A stretch of DNA of 64,000 nt from Gammaproteobacteria bacterium (GTDB lineage Bacteria > Pseudomonadota > Gammaproteobacteria > Steroidobacterales > Rariloculaceae): positions 1-64,000 of the forward strand of contig DASVDR010000021.1 in NCBI GenBank assembly GCA_036381015.1. Reading direction: 5' to 3'. Shown piece by piece: positions 9,240-18,487 of this stretch. The first letter of the stretch is position 1; each line of letters opens with the position of its first letter. The notes beneath the pieces were generated by a model that saw only the letters and a program-made list of their open reading frames with translations, searched no databases and was not told the DNA's origin. The position numbers were made by a program, and so were the translations under genes.

Positions 9240-9397
9240 CTCAGAGTGGCGGCTCGAAGGCGGCCCGCGGATGCGGCCGGACGTGCGGACGGACGAGCGA
9301 TACGAGCATGCCGATACGCGCAGAGTCGTGGACGAGAGAGGTTACCAGCCCCGAAGGCGCGCTGCATATTCCTGCCGCGCCGCTCGTCGGCGCGCGC

Positions 9398-10363
9398 CTA
9401 CACCACCCGGCGCAGGCTGCGGCTCTCGATGAAGTGCGCGACGTTCTCCGCGACCTGGTTCAGGGCTCGCTGACGGGCCTCGCGGGCGGCCCACGCGACG
9501 TGCGGCGTGACGATCAGGTTCGGGACGTCGGGCGCGAGTAGCGGCTCGTCACCGACCGGGGGCTCCGTGGGCAGCACGTCGATGCCGGCTCCGCCGATCC
9601 GCCCCTCCCGGAGCGCCTGCGCGAGGGCCGCGCCGTCCACGAGACCGCCGCGCGCCGTGTTGATCAGCAGCGCGTCGCGCTTCATCCGCGCGAGCTCCGG
9701 CGCACCGATCAGGCCGCGGGTGGAGTCGTTCAGCGGACAGTGCAGGCTCAGCACGTCGGCTTCCGCGAGCACCGTGTCGAACGGCACGCGGTCGGGCGGC
9801 ACGTCGGCCGGCGGCGTTCGCGGGCGCGCCGAGACGAGGACACGCATGCCGAGACAGCGTCCCAAGTCGCCTACGGCGCGCCCGAGCGTGCCGTAGCCGA
9901 CCACGCCGAGCGCGCGGCCGGCGAGCTCCCGGATCGGATAGTCGAACATCGCGAAGCTGCGGCTGCGGGCCCAACCGCCCGAGCGGACGAGCGCGTCGTA
10001 TTGCGCGACGTGCTGCGTCAGGCCGAGCACGAGCGCGAACACGTGCTGCACGACGGCCGTGCTGCAGTAGTCGCGCACGTTGGCGACAGCGATCCCGCGC
10101 TCGCGGGCCGCCTCCGTGTCCACGTTGTCGGTGCCCGTGGCGGACAGGGCGATCATCCGCAGCCGGCGCGCTCGTGCGATCATATCCGCGGATATTTGCG
10201 CCTTGTTCACGATCGCGAACTCGCACGCTTCGATCCGGGCGAAAATCTCGTCCGGGGACGAGAACGGGTAGTACGTGACGTCGAGCAGCCGATCGAGCGC
10301 GCTCGTGTCGACGTCCGGTCCGAGCGTCGCAAAGTCGAGGAACGCCGCCTTGGGCTTCGGCAT
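9398..10363 (-). CDS. D-2-hydroxyacid dehydrogenase (glycerate/hydroxypyruvate reductase type)
   Basis: 321 aa NAD(P)-dependent oxidoreductase. The Rossmann loop reads GVVGYGTLGRAV (about 147-158). The family's catalytic residues are visible: Arg in NTARGGLVDG, Glu in GIDVLPTEPP and His in TPHVAWA. The N-terminal substrate lobe shows VNKAQISADMIARA and the SATGTDNVD motif shared with glycerate dehydrogenases, so reduction of hydroxypyruvate or glyoxylate is the best guess. Substrate cannot be fixed from sequence. It is divergent from ycgN, with an 84-base shared upstream region. Confidence 0.85.
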   Translation of the reverse strand: MPKPKAAFLDFATLGPDVDTSALDRLLDVTYYPFSSPDEIFARIEACEFAIVNKAQISADMIARARRLRMIALSATGTDNVDTEAARERGIAVANVRDYCSTAVVQHVFALVLGLTQHVAQYDALVRSGGWARSRSFAMFDYPIRELAGRALGVVGYGTLGRAVGDLGRCLGMRVLVSARPRTPPADVPPDRVPFDTVLAEADVLSLHCPLNDSTRGLIGAPELARMKRDALLINTARGGLVDGAALAQALREGRIGGAGIDVLPTEPPVGDEPLLAPDVPNLIVTPHVAWAAREARQRALNQVAENVAHFIESRSLRRVV

Positions 10364-10447
10364 GCGAAAAGCTTACACCACCGTGCGCGAGACGATCAGC
10401 GCGCAACTCCCGTACTGTGAGCGCGACCTCGTTCGAGCAGCCGACCG

Positions 10448-10894
10448 ATGACGAATTCGAAACCGTTTTGGGAGCGGAAGCGCCTGCACGAGATGAGCGA
10501 CGAGGAATGGGAGTCGCTCTGCGACGGCTGCGCACGATGCTGCCTGAGGAAGCTCGAGGATGCGGACACCGGCGAGATCTACTACACGGACGTCGCCTGC
10601 CGCCTTCTCGACCTCCGCCGCTGCCGATGCCGGCACTACGGCGCGCGCTTACGGCTCGTGGCCGATTGCGTGGACCTGCGGCGCGCGCCGCCCGACGCGT
10701 TCCGTTGGATGCCGAGCACGTGCGCGTACCGCAAGATCGCGGAGGGGAAACCCCTCGAGTGGTGGCACCCGCTCGTGTCGGGCGATCCGGAAACGGTTCA
10801 TCTCGCGGGCGTGTCGGTGCGCGGGCGCGCGATCTCGGAGCGGCACGTGCACGAGCGCGACGTCGACGAGCGCGTGGTCGACTGGCCGAAGTGA
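10448..10894 (+). CDS. ycgN: YcgN-like UPF0260 cysteine-cluster protein
   Basis: 148 aa. It has the compact Cys-rich pattern of the YkgJ/YcgN group: LCDGCARCCL near residue 25, then CRLLD, CRCRHY, DCVDL and MPSTCAYR, ending in WWHPLVSGDPETVHLAG. The eight or more conserved Cys suggest metal or Fe-S binding, but no biochemical role is established. It starts at ATG 10448 and is followed by a 163-base gap before tatA. Confidence 0.85.
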   Translation: MTNSKPFWERKRLHEMSDEEWESLCDGCARCCLRKLEDADTGEIYYTDVACRLLDLRRCRCRHYGARLRLVADCVDLRRAPPDAFRWMPSTCAYRKIAEGKPLEWWHPLVSGDPETVHLAGVSVRGRAISERHVHERDVDERVVDWPK

Positions 10895-11057
10895 GGCCTT
10901 TCGGGGAGGAGGCGGCGCGCGCCGCGATGCCGGCGGGGCGTGTCCGGGCAGGCGCGGCCGGCAAGGATTTCCGCGTGCCGGGGGATCCGACATGGACTTC
11001 TCATACCTTTCGGGTGCATGCTGGCCGGATCGGATTTCCCCTGCGTCGAGGAGGACC

Positions 11058-11360
11058 ATGGGATTAGGCGGAGTCAGCATGACGGAGCTCTTGATCATCC
11101 TCCTGATCGTCGTCCTGATCTTCGGGACCAAGCGGCTCGGGACGCTCGGAGCGGACCTGGGCAGCGCGATCAAGAGCTTTCGTAAGGCGATGGAGGCCAA
11201 GGACGAGGACACGCCGGCACCGAAGCCTGCGGGCGCGCTTCCGCCGCAGGCGGCGGCCGAGCCGCAGAGCGTCGCCGCGAAGGTCTCGGCGTCGTCTCAA
11301 GCGCCCGGGCGACCGGACGTCGAGCCGCTCGGCGCAGGCCCGGCGAGCCGCGACGCGTAG
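11058..11360 (+). CDS. tatA: Sec-independent translocase subunit TatA/TatE
   Basis: 100 aa. It opens MGLGGVSMTELLIILLIVVL, a single transmembrane helix, followed by the hinge FGTKRLG and an amphipathic helix (ADLGSAIKSFRKAM), then a disordered Pro/Ala-rich tail: the TatA architecture. TatA oligomerises to form the channel through which folded twin-arginine substrates cross the inner membrane. Start ATG 11058 follows GAGGAGG. tatB and tatC are not next to it or anywhere in the window, so it acts with subunits encoded elsewhere or is a TatE-like paralogue. Confidence 0.88.
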   Translation: MGLGGVSMTELLIILLIVVLIFGTKRLGTLGADLGSAIKSFRKAMEAKDEDTPAPKPAGALPPQAAAEPQSVAAKVSASSQAPGRPDVEPLGAGPASRDA

Positions 11361-11393
11361 GCTGCGACGCGGGTTACCGCGAGAGCGCGGGCG

Positions 11394-14135
11394 TCAGCCC
11401 GTGTTCTGCATGCCGTGCGCGATGCCGTTGACGCTGACCATCAGCGCCTGGAGCAACGCGCCTTCCGGGCGGCCGCTGCGCCGCCAGCGGTCGAGCAGAT
11501 CGACCTGCAGGAAGTTCATCGGGTCCATGTAGGGGTTGCGGAGCCGGATCGCGCGCCGCAACGTCTCTTGCTCCGCGAGAAGCTCGTCGTTCCCGGTCAG
11601 GGTCAGCACGAGCTCCACGCAGCGCTCGTACTCGGCGCGGATCGCCGGGAAGAACTCGTCGTGGAGCGGCCCGGCGAGGCGCGAATAATGCGCGGCCACC
11701 TCGAGATCCGCCTTCGCGAGAACGGCCTCGACGTCGCTGATCAAAACCTTGAAGAACGGCCAGTTCGCGTGCATCTCGCGCACCGTGTCCCGCCCGTATG
11801 TCTCGACCGCATGCGACAGACCCGTGGCGAAGCCGAACCAGCCCGGCAGCAGGCACCGGGACTGCGTCCACGCGAACACCCACGGGATCGCGCGCAGCTC
11901 CTCGATGCCGCCTTTGCCGTCGCGCGAAGGCGGCCGCGAGCCGATATTGAGCCGCTCGATCACGTCGATCGGCGTCGCGTCGCGGAAGTACCGGGCGAAT
12001 TCCGGGCGGTCGTAGACGAGCCCCTTGTATGCCTGGCGGCTGCGATCCGCGATCCGCTGCATGATCGCCTGCCATTCCCGTTGCCGCTCGTGCGCGGGCT
12101 GTGACCGCGCGGTGAGCCACAGCACGGAGCCGAGGGTCTGCTCGAGGCTGCGCATCGCGATCCCGCGCAGGCCGTACTTCGCGTTGATCGTCTCCCCCTG
12201 CTCGGTCATCCGTAGCCGCCCGTTCACGGCCCCTTCGGGCGCCGCCAGCAACCCCTCGGTCAGCCGCCCGCCCCCGCGGCTGATCGTGCCGCCCCGTCCA
12301 TGAAACAGCGTGAGCTTCACGCCGAGGTCGCGCATCGTCCGAACGAGCGTCTGCTGCGCTTTCTGCAGCCCCCAGCGGGCGGAGACGAGCCCGCCTTCCT
12401 TGTTGCTGTCGGAGTAGCCGATCATGATCATCTGCTCGTCGCCGCGCGAGCGCAGGTGATTGCGGTAGTGGGCGTCGGCGATCAGCCTCGACATGATCTG
12501 GTCGGCGTTCTCGAGATCCTCGACGGTCTCGAACAGCGGCGCGATGTCGAGCGGCACGGCCCCTCCTTTCGGGCCGAGGCCGCCCCAGCGGGCGAGCAGC
12601 AGGACCGACAGCACGTCGTCCGGACCGTGCGCCATGCTGACGATGTATTGGCCGATCGCTTCCCGCCCGTACTTGCGCCGGCTGTGCGCGATCGCCTGGA
12701 ACACCGCGAGCGTGCGGCGCGCCTCCGACGACAACGCGCCCGCCGGCGACTCCCTCCGCTCGAGCGCTTCCTTCAGCCGCGCGGTGCGCGCGTCGCTGTC
12801 GAGCGCAAGCCAGTCCGGCTCGCCGAGGCCTTCGCCGACGACGCGCCGGTGCACGAGCGCGTTTTGGCGGACGTCGAGCGTCGCGAGGTGAAACCCGAAG
12901 GTCTCGGCCCTGCGGAGCAGCCGCTGCACGAGGAACAGCCCGGCGTGGCGGCCCTTGTTCGCCCGCAGGCTGTCGGCGACGATCGTGATGTCCTCGATGA
13001 ACTCCTCCGGCGATTCGTACGGAAACGCGGCGTCGTCGTACGTCGCCTGGAGCCGCGCCCTGACGAGGCGCAGAAACACGCGGTACGGCATGCGCCGGTG
13101 CCGGGCGGGGACGGAGTGGAACGCCTGCGGGAAGTGCGCGGCATAAAGCCGCGTCTTCGCCTTCAGCTCGTCCGAGACGCCGACGCGCGTGTCGCTCTGG
13201 CTCAAGTGCCGGGCGAGGTCGCGGCATTCCTGATAGTACAGATCGAGCACGAGCGAACGCTGGCGCGCGAGCGTCTCGCGCATGCTCTTCGCGGTCACGT
13301 TCGGGTTGCCGTCCATGTCGCCGCCGACCCAGGACGAGAACTTGACGACGATCGGCACGCGCACCCGAACGCCGCGCTCCGCGAAGGTCTCGGACAACGC
13401 GCTCTCGAGGCTCTCGTAGAACGCCGGGATCATCCGATAAAGCACGTCCGTCACGAAGAAGAGCACGTGCTCCGCCTCGTCGCCGAGCGTCATCTGCTCG
13501 CCGGCGAACTCCTCCGTCTGCCAGCCCGTCGTCATCTCTAGCCGGATCCGGCCCATCGTCGCGGCCACCTCCTGCCGCGTCATGTAGGGGTCGAGCATGT
13601 CGAGGAGGTAGCGCGCGATGTTCTGCTGCTTGCGCAGGAGCGTGCGGCGCGTGACCTCGGTCGGATGAGCCGTGAAGACGGGCTCGATGCAGGTTCGCGC
13701 GATCACGTCCTCGATCGCCGTGGCATCGACGCCCGACGCCTTGAGCCGCTGCAGCACGTCGAGCAGCCCGAACGGCTGAGGCTTCGTGGAGTCTTGAGCA
13801 TACGCGCGGCGCCGGCGGATGCGATGCACCGTCTCCGCCATGTTCACCATCTGGAAATAGGTCGAGAACGCGCGGATGAAATCTCGAGCCGTGCTCGGCG
13901 CGAGCGCGCCGAGCAACGTGCGCAGCTCCGTGAAAGCCTCCGCGTTGCCTTCGCGCCGCGAGATCGACGCGCGCCTCGCGGCTTCGACGAGATCGAACAG
14001 CGCCTCGCCGCCCTGCTCCTTGACGAGATCGCCGACCAGCTCGCCGAGGCGGTGCACGTCCTCGCGCAGGGCCTGGTCCTTTTCGGCGAAGAAGATGTCC
14101 GTGCGGACCACGCCTTTGGATTTCGATGACGCCAA
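11394..14135 (-). CDS. ppc: Phosphoenolpyruvate carboxylase
   Basis: 913 aa enzyme making oxaloacetate from PEP and bicarbonate, replenishing the TCA cycle. Signature segments are present: VFTAHPTEVTRRT (catalytic His), VGGDMDGNPNVT, IGYSDSNKEGG (catalytic Lys region), FHGRGGTISRGGG, and the invariant C-terminus QNTG. Full length for the family. It is convergent with tatA (33-base gap). Upstream on the minus strand TACAAT at 14221-14226 could serve as a -10 box, but no matching -35 was seen. Confidence 0.96.
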   Translation of the reverse strand: MASSKSKGVVRTDIFFAEKDQALREDVHRLGELVGDLVKEQGGEALFDLVEAARRASISRREGNAEAFTELRTLLGALAPSTARDFIRAFSTYFQMVNMAETVHRIRRRRAYAQDSTKPQPFGLLDVLQRLKASGVDATAIEDVIARTCIEPVFTAHPTEVTRRTLLRKQQNIARYLLDMLDPYMTRQEVAATMGRIRLEMTTGWQTEEFAGEQMTLGDEAEHVLFFVTDVLYRMIPAFYESLESALSETFAERGVRVRVPIVVKFSSWVGGDMDGNPNVTAKSMRETLARQRSLVLDLYYQECRDLARHLSQSDTRVGVSDELKAKTRLYAAHFPQAFHSVPARHRRMPYRVFLRLVRARLQATYDDAAFPYESPEEFIEDITIVADSLRANKGRHAGLFLVQRLLRRAETFGFHLATLDVRQNALVHRRVVGEGLGEPDWLALDSDARTARLKEALERRESPAGALSSEARRTLAVFQAIAHSRRKYGREAIGQYIVSMAHGPDDVLSVLLLARWGGLGPKGGAVPLDIAPLFETVEDLENADQIMSRLIADAHYRNHLRSRGDEQMIMIGYSDSNKEGGLVSARWGLQKAQQTLVRTMRDLGVKLTLFHGRGGTISRGGGRLTEGLLAAPEGAVNGRLRMTEQGETINAKYGLRGIAMRSLEQTLGSVLWLTARSQPAHERQREWQAIMQRIADRSRQAYKGLVYDRPEFARYFRDATPIDVIERLNIGSRPPSRDGKGGIEELRAIPWVFAWTQSRCLLPGWFGFATGLSHAVETYGRDTVREMHANWPFFKVLISDVEAVLAKADLEVAAHYSRLAGPLHDEFFPAIRAEYERCVELVLTLTGNDELLAEQETLRRAIRLRNPYMDPMNFLQVDLLDRWRRSGRPEGALLQALMVSVNGIAHGMQNTG

Positions 14136-14315
14136 GCGCCGCTCCGATCGGTGCGCCGCACCCCGTTCCGCCGGGCACGCCGCACGTCCGCTCCCGATGA
14201 CCGCAACCTCCGATCGGGCGATTGTAGCGCGCCGCTCCCGACCGATCCGTGCGGCCGCGCAGCGACGCCGAAAGGACCAGGCGGCCTCGTTTCGCCGCGG
14301 CGTGGACGCGGCGGG

Positions 14316-16160
14316 TCAGCGATAACCCCGCGCCTGGAGCTCGAACAGACGGGCGTAGCGGCCGCCGAGCGCGACGAGCTCGTCGTGCGTGCCCTGCTCG
14401 ACGATGCGTCCCTGATCCATCACGACGATCTTGTCCGCGCGGCGCACCGTGGAGAACCGATGCGAGATCAGGATCGTGATCTTGTTACGCGTGAGCGAGC
14501 GAAAGTGCTCGAACACCTCCGCCTCCGTCTCCGCGTCCATCGCGGCCGTCGGCTCGTCGAGGACGAGGATGTCGGCGGCGCTCCGCATGAACGCGCGCGC
14601 GAGCGCGATGCGCTGCCACTGCCCGCCGGAGAGCTCCTGGCCCTTGTTGAACCAACGGCCGAGCGCGGTCTCGTACGCCTCCGGGAGCGTCTCGATGAAG
14701 GTCGCGGCCCGCCCTTTCTCCGCGGCATCGCGCCAGCGCTCGGCGTCCGAGAACTTCTGCACGTCGCCGACGCCGATGTTCTCGCCCGCCTTCAGCTGAT
14801 ACCGGACGAAGTCCTGGAAGATCACCCCGATCCGGCTCCTGAGGGCGTCGCGGTCCCACTGCGGAAGAGGCAGGCCCTGATAAAGGATGCGGCCCGAGTC
14901 CGGCTCGTAAAGGCCGGCAAGGAGCTTCACGAGCGTCGTCTTCCCGGAGCCGTTCAGGCCGACGAGCGCAACGCTCTCGCCCCGGGCGACGGCGAGCGAG
15001 ACGTCGCGCACGGCCGGCGTGTCGGAGCCGGGATACGTGAACGTCACGTGCTCGAACACGAGCCCCGCGTCGGGGTCGGTACCCTGCGTCGCGATGCCGT
15101 GCCGGGCCCGGCGCGGCTGCTCGAGGTACTCGTAAAGGTTCGAGAGGTACAGGTTGTCCTCGTACATGCCGCCGATCGCAGTCAGCATCGCCGACACGGC
15201 CGACTGCCCCTGCCGGAACACGAGGAGGTACATCGTCATCTCGCCGAGGGTGATCGCGCCCTGGATCGTCGCCACGGCGATCCACCCGTACGCGGCGTAG
15301 AACGCGGCGTTGCTCAGGATGCCGAGCGCGAGCCCCCACGCATCGCGGCGCACCGCGAGGCGCTTCTCCTCCTCGTAGATGGCGCGAAAGATGCGCTTGT
15401 AGCGGCCGAGGAGCTTCGGGCCGAGGCCGAAGAGCTGCACCTCCTTCGCGTGATCCTCGCGCGCGAGCACGATCTCGAGGTACATCAGCATGCGCCGGTC
15501 CGGGGAGCGCCAGCGAAACACGTGGAAGCGCTCGTTCGAGAAGCGCGCTTCGGCGAAGAATACCGGCAGGCCGGCGACGATCAGGATTGCGACGGCCCAC
15601 GGCGAGAACTGCAGCAGCAGCGCGGCGTAGCTGACGAGCGAGATGCCGTTTCGCCCGAGCGTGAAGGTGCGCGTGACGAGGCTCAGCGGGCGCGTGGACG
15701 CGTCTTGACGCGCGCGGGTGAGCTTGTCGTAGAACTCCGAATCCTCGAACTGTGCGAGCTCGAGCGTCAGCGCCTTGTCGAGAATCATCACGTTGACGCG
15801 CTCGGAGAGCTTGAGCCGCAGCAACGCGTGGCAGAAATCGATCGCGCGCTGCGCCGCCGCGACGCCCGCGACGAGCGCCCCCTCGAGCGCGACGAGCAGC
15901 AGCACGTCCGCATACGGGGCCGCGCCGCCCTCGCGGTAGACCTCGATCGCGGCCACGACCGCATCGACGATCAGCTTGCCGACGTACGCGGCGGCCGCGG
16001 GCAGCAGCCCGGCCGCGATCGTCAGCGCGGCGAGCGCGACCGTGAGACGGGCGCTCGTCGACCATACGAGCTCGAGCGCGCGGCGGCTGTATCGCCAGAC
16101 GCCGAGCGAGCCCGCGACCCGGTCGCGGGCGGCCGCGCCGGAGGCCGTTACGGTGACCAT
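14316..16160 (-). CDS. ABC exporter, fused permease and ATPase
   Basis: 614 aa half-transporter: an N-terminal membrane domain (about 30-335, five to six helices) followed by an ATPase domain with Walker A GLNGSGKTT, Q-loop FQDFVRY, signature ELSGGQWQR, Walker B ILVLDEPTAAMD and the switch His in ISHRFSTV. The LSGGQWQR/FQDFVRY wording resembles the lantibiotic-exporter-like branch, but no peptide gene is nearby, so the substrate is unknown. It should work as a homodimer. I start at ATG 16160; the frame stays open 47 codons further upstream but that stretch is low-complexity Arg/Ala/Gly. Confidence 0.85.
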   Translation of the reverse strand: MVTVTASGAAARDRVAGSLGVWRYSRRALELVWSTSARLTVALAALTIAAGLLPAAAAYVGKLIVDAVVAAIEVYREGGAAPYADVLLLVALEGALVAGVAAAQRAIDFCHALLRLKLSERVNVMILDKALTLELAQFEDSEFYDKLTRARQDASTRPLSLVTRTFTLGRNGISLVSYAALLLQFSPWAVAILIVAGLPVFFAEARFSNERFHVFRWRSPDRRMLMYLEIVLAREDHAKEVQLFGLGPKLLGRYKRIFRAIYEEEKRLAVRRDAWGLALGILSNAAFYAAYGWIAVATIQGAITLGEMTMYLLVFRQGQSAVSAMLTAIGGMYEDNLYLSNLYEYLEQPRRARHGIATQGTDPDAGLVFEHVTFTYPGSDTPAVRDVSLAVARGESVALVGLNGSGKTTLVKLLAGLYEPDSGRILYQGLPLPQWDRDALRSRIGVIFQDFVRYQLKAGENIGVGDVQKFSDAERWRDAAEKGRAATFIETLPEAYETALGRWFNKGQELSGGQWQRIALARAFMRSAADILVLDEPTAAMDAETEAEVFEHFRSLTRNKITILISHRFSTVRRADKIVVMDQGRIVEQGTHDELVALGGRYARLFELQARGYR

Positions 16161-16521
16161 GGCCGCTTCGGCCGCTGCCGAGGCCCGGAGAGAGAAGCGC
16201 GTCCCGGCGCTCGCGCCGGCCCGCGTCCGGCGCCCGCGCGGCGCGGGGCGCTTTCGTGCGCCTCGGCGCCGGTGCCCCGCCGGTCCCCGCGGCGCGCGCA
16301 CACGGGGGCGGCGCCGGTTCCCGCGCGCGGCCCGCGCGCGGCCTCCGCCGGCGGGTTCGTCCGGGCGCTCCGGCCCGGGAGTGCAACGGCTCCGTCGGTC
16401 ATCGCTCGAGTGCGCTGCGCCCCGCCGGCTGCGGGACCGCGTCGGCGTGGCCCCGCGCCGCGCCGGCCGAGGCTTGGCGCGGCTTCGTTGCGCGTGCTAT
16501 TAGGGGGAGCAAATATTTCGA
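16161..16521. other. 361-base divergent intergenic region, no gene seen
   Basis: It separates the ABC exporter (minus) from the SLC13 permease (plus) and should hold both promoters. The sequence is extremely GC-rich and low-complexity for most of its length; only the last 30 bases before 16522 become AT-richer. I see no convincing sigma-70 pair, RNA gene or terminator. Confidence 0.5.
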
Positions 16522-18357
16522 ATGCTCGGCGAATCATACTCCGTGCCGAATCTCCACGCGCTGGCCGCGCTGCTCTTGACCGTCGTCGCGCTGTATCTGT
16601 TCACGCGCGACAAGATCCCGCTCGAAGCGTCCGCGCTCGCGATCCTCGTCACGCTGCTTCTCGTGTTCCAGCTCTCTCCGTACGAGGACGCCGACGGCCC
16701 CCTCGAGCCGACGCGCTTTCTCTCCGGCTTCGGCCACGAGGCGCTGATCACGATCGCCGCCCTGATGATCATCGCGAAAGGCCTCGAGACGACGGGCGCG
16801 CTCCAGCCTCTCGCGCTGCGGCTCGCGCGGGCGTGGACGGCGCGGCCGCGCGGCGCGATTTTGATGACGATGCTCATCGCCGCCGTGCTGAGCGCGTTCG
16901 TGAACCACACGCCGGTGCTCGTGATGCTGCTGCCGATGCTGATCGGCGTCGCCGTCCGCAACAAGATCCCCCCGTCGTCGATTCTGATGCCCATCGGCTT
17001 CGCCGCGCTTCTCGGCGGGATGGCGACGACGATCGGCACGTCGACGAACCTGCTCGTGGTCGGCATCGCCGCCGATTCGGGGCTCCCCGAGCTCGGCATG
17101 TTCGATTTCACTTTGCCGGCCGTGCTCGTCGGAAGCATCGGCATGGCGTACCTGTGGCTGATCGCGCCGCGGCTGCTGCCGGCCCGCAAGCCCCCGCTCG
17201 CCGACACGTCGCCGCGGGTATTCAACGCGACGCTCCACATCACCGAGGACAGCGCCGCCCGCGGCCGGACCTTCGCCGAGTGTCTCGCGATGACGAACAA
17301 CGAGATGCGCGTGGACCGGATCGAGCGGGGCGAGGGGCTCGTCGTGACGAAGCTGCCGATCGTGCGCATCCAGGCCGGCGACCGATTCGTCGTCCGCGAC
17401 ACGCCCGAGCGGCTGAAGGAATTCGAGAAGCAGCTCGGCGCCACGCTGCACGACGTGCCGGCGACCGCCGGCGTCGCGCAGGCGGCGCCGGTCGAGCAGG
17501 AGCAGCTTGCGGAGATCGTCGTGACGCGCGGCTCGATGCTTCACAGGGCGAGCCTCGCGGCGACCCGCTTCGCGCAGCGCACGGGGCTGCTGCCGCTCGC
17601 GCTGCATCGCGCCCGCGCGGACGGCGAGCCGCTCAGCAGCCACATCGGCCTCGTGCCGCTCCGCGCCGGGGACGTCGTGCTCGTTCAGGGCACGACGAGC
17701 GATCTCGAGCGCTTGAAGCGCTCCGGCACGGCGCTCGTGCTGGACGGCACGACGGATCTGCCCCGCACTCATCGGGCCGACCGGGCGCTCACGATCATGG
17801 TGCTGGTCGTCGTCGCCGCCGCGGCGGGGATCGTGCCGATCGCGGTCTCGGCCGTCGTCGGCGTGGGACTGATGCTCGCCACGCGCTGCCTGGCCTGGCG
17901 CGACATCGGCAGCGCGCTCTCCGCGCCGATGATCATGGTCATCGTCACGAGCCTCGCGCTGGCTCAGGCGATGACCGAGACCGGCGCAGTCGAGCTCGTC
18001 GCGCGCCCGTTCGTCGCGGTCGCCGGCGTGTTGCCGGTCGGCGCGATCCTGAGCGGGCTGATGCTGATCGTCACGATCCTGACGAACGTCGTCTCGAACA
18101 ACGCCGCCGGCGTGATCGCCGCGCCGATCGCGATCCAGGTCGCGCGGGATCTCGGCGTCTCGCCGGAGCCGTTCGTGCTCGCGGTGCTGTTCGGCGCGAA
18201 CATGAGCTACGCGACGCCGTTCGGCTATCAGACCAACCTGCTGCTCCTGACGGCCGGCGGGTACAAGTTCGCCGACTTCGTCCGCGCCGGCGTGCCGCTG
18301 ACCGTGATCCTGTGGCTCGGCTTCTCGTTCGCGCTGCCGGCGATCTACGGCTTGTAG
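16522..18357 (+). CDS. SLC13/DASS-type anion permease with internal RCK_C domains
   Basis: 611 aa membrane transporter of the citrate/sulfate permease family. About five N-terminal helices carry the first hairpin motif FVNHTPVLVMLLP and GTSTNLLVVG; a soluble insert (about 225-415) holds two TrkA-C-like regions, each reading like RAGD-vlv--G; the C-terminal helices carry VVSNNAAGVIAAP and PFGYQTNL, the second SNT-type sodium/substrate site. Such proteins move sulfate, dicarboxylates or related anions; the exact substrate is not deducible. Its stop lies only 46 bases before the trp leader peptide start. Confidence 0.85.
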   Translation: MLGESYSVPNLHALAALLLTVVALYLFTRDKIPLEASALAILVTLLLVFQLSPYEDADGPLEPTRFLSGFGHEALITIAALMIIAKGLETTGALQPLALRLARAWTARPRGAILMTMLIAAVLSAFVNHTPVLVMLLPMLIGVAVRNKIPPSSILMPIGFAALLGGMATTIGTSTNLLVVGIAADSGLPELGMFDFTLPAVLVGSIGMAYLWLIAPRLLPARKPPLADTSPRVFNATLHITEDSAARGRTFAECLAMTNNEMRVDRIERGEGLVVTKLPIVRIQAGDRFVVRDTPERLKEFEKQLGATLHDVPATAGVAQAAPVEQEQLAEIVVTRGSMLHRASLAATRFAQRTGLLPLALHRARADGEPLSSHIGLVPLRAGDVVLVQGTTSDLERLKRSGTALVLDGTTDLPRTHRADRALTIMVLVVVAAAAGIVPIAVSAVVGVGLMLATRCLAWRDIGSALSAPMIMVIVTSLALAQAMTETGAVELVARPFVAVAGVLPVGAILSGLMLIVTILTNVVSNNAAGVIAAPIAIQVARDLGVSPEPFVLAVLFGANMSYATPFGYQTNLLLLTAGGYKFADFVRAGVPLTVILWLGFSFALPAIYGL

Positions 18358-18366
18358 CCGCTCCGC

Positions 18367-18395
18367 TTGACCCGCGCCGGGACGGCCGACATACT
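18367..18395 (+). promoter_or_regulatory. Predicted sigma-70 promoter of the trp operon
   Basis: TTGACC at 18367-18372, a 17-base spacer, then CATACT at 18390-18395. This is the only good promoter pair in the 46 bases between the permease stop and the leader peptide. A start about 7 bases after the -10 would lie within a few bases of the leader ATG at 18404, so the leader message would be almost leaderless. Confidence 0.55.
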
Positions 18396-18403
18396 TCCGG
18401 CCC

Positions 18404-18487
18404 ATGAACGGCCTGCGACGGCAACGTCCCGATCACCTCCGTTGGTGGCGACGCTCACCAGCGGAGAGGGTAGTGCGCGCCGAATAG
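18404..18487 (+). CDS. trpL: trp operon leader peptide with tandem Trp codons
   Basis: 27 aa: MNGLRRQRPDHLRWW, then RRSPAERVVRAE. Two adjacent Trp codons (TGG TGG) sit at 18443-18448. Such a short reading frame with back-to-back Trp codons directly before trpE, followed by a strong terminator, is the standard layout of a ribosome-mediated attenuator. Its product has no function beyond letting the ribosome sense charged tRNA-Trp. No Shine-Dalgarno is visible, in line with the near-leaderless start inferred from the promoter position. Confidence 0.82.
   Translation: MNGLRRQRPDHLRWWRRSPAERVVRAE

Noticed and set aside
11374-14178. Second long minus-strand frame overlapping ppc
   Set aside because: Out of frame with ppc and made of low-complexity Arg/Ala stretches.
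16161-16301. N-terminal extension of the ABC exporter to 661 residues
   Set aside because: The extra 47 codons are Arg/Gly/Ala low-complexity; the membrane domain and likely start are at 16160.
14151-18407. A very long open reading frame on the plus strand (over 1400 codons)
   Set aside because: It runs antisense to the ABC exporter and out of frame through the SLC13 gene; composition is Arg-rich, typical of shadow frames in GC-rich DNA.
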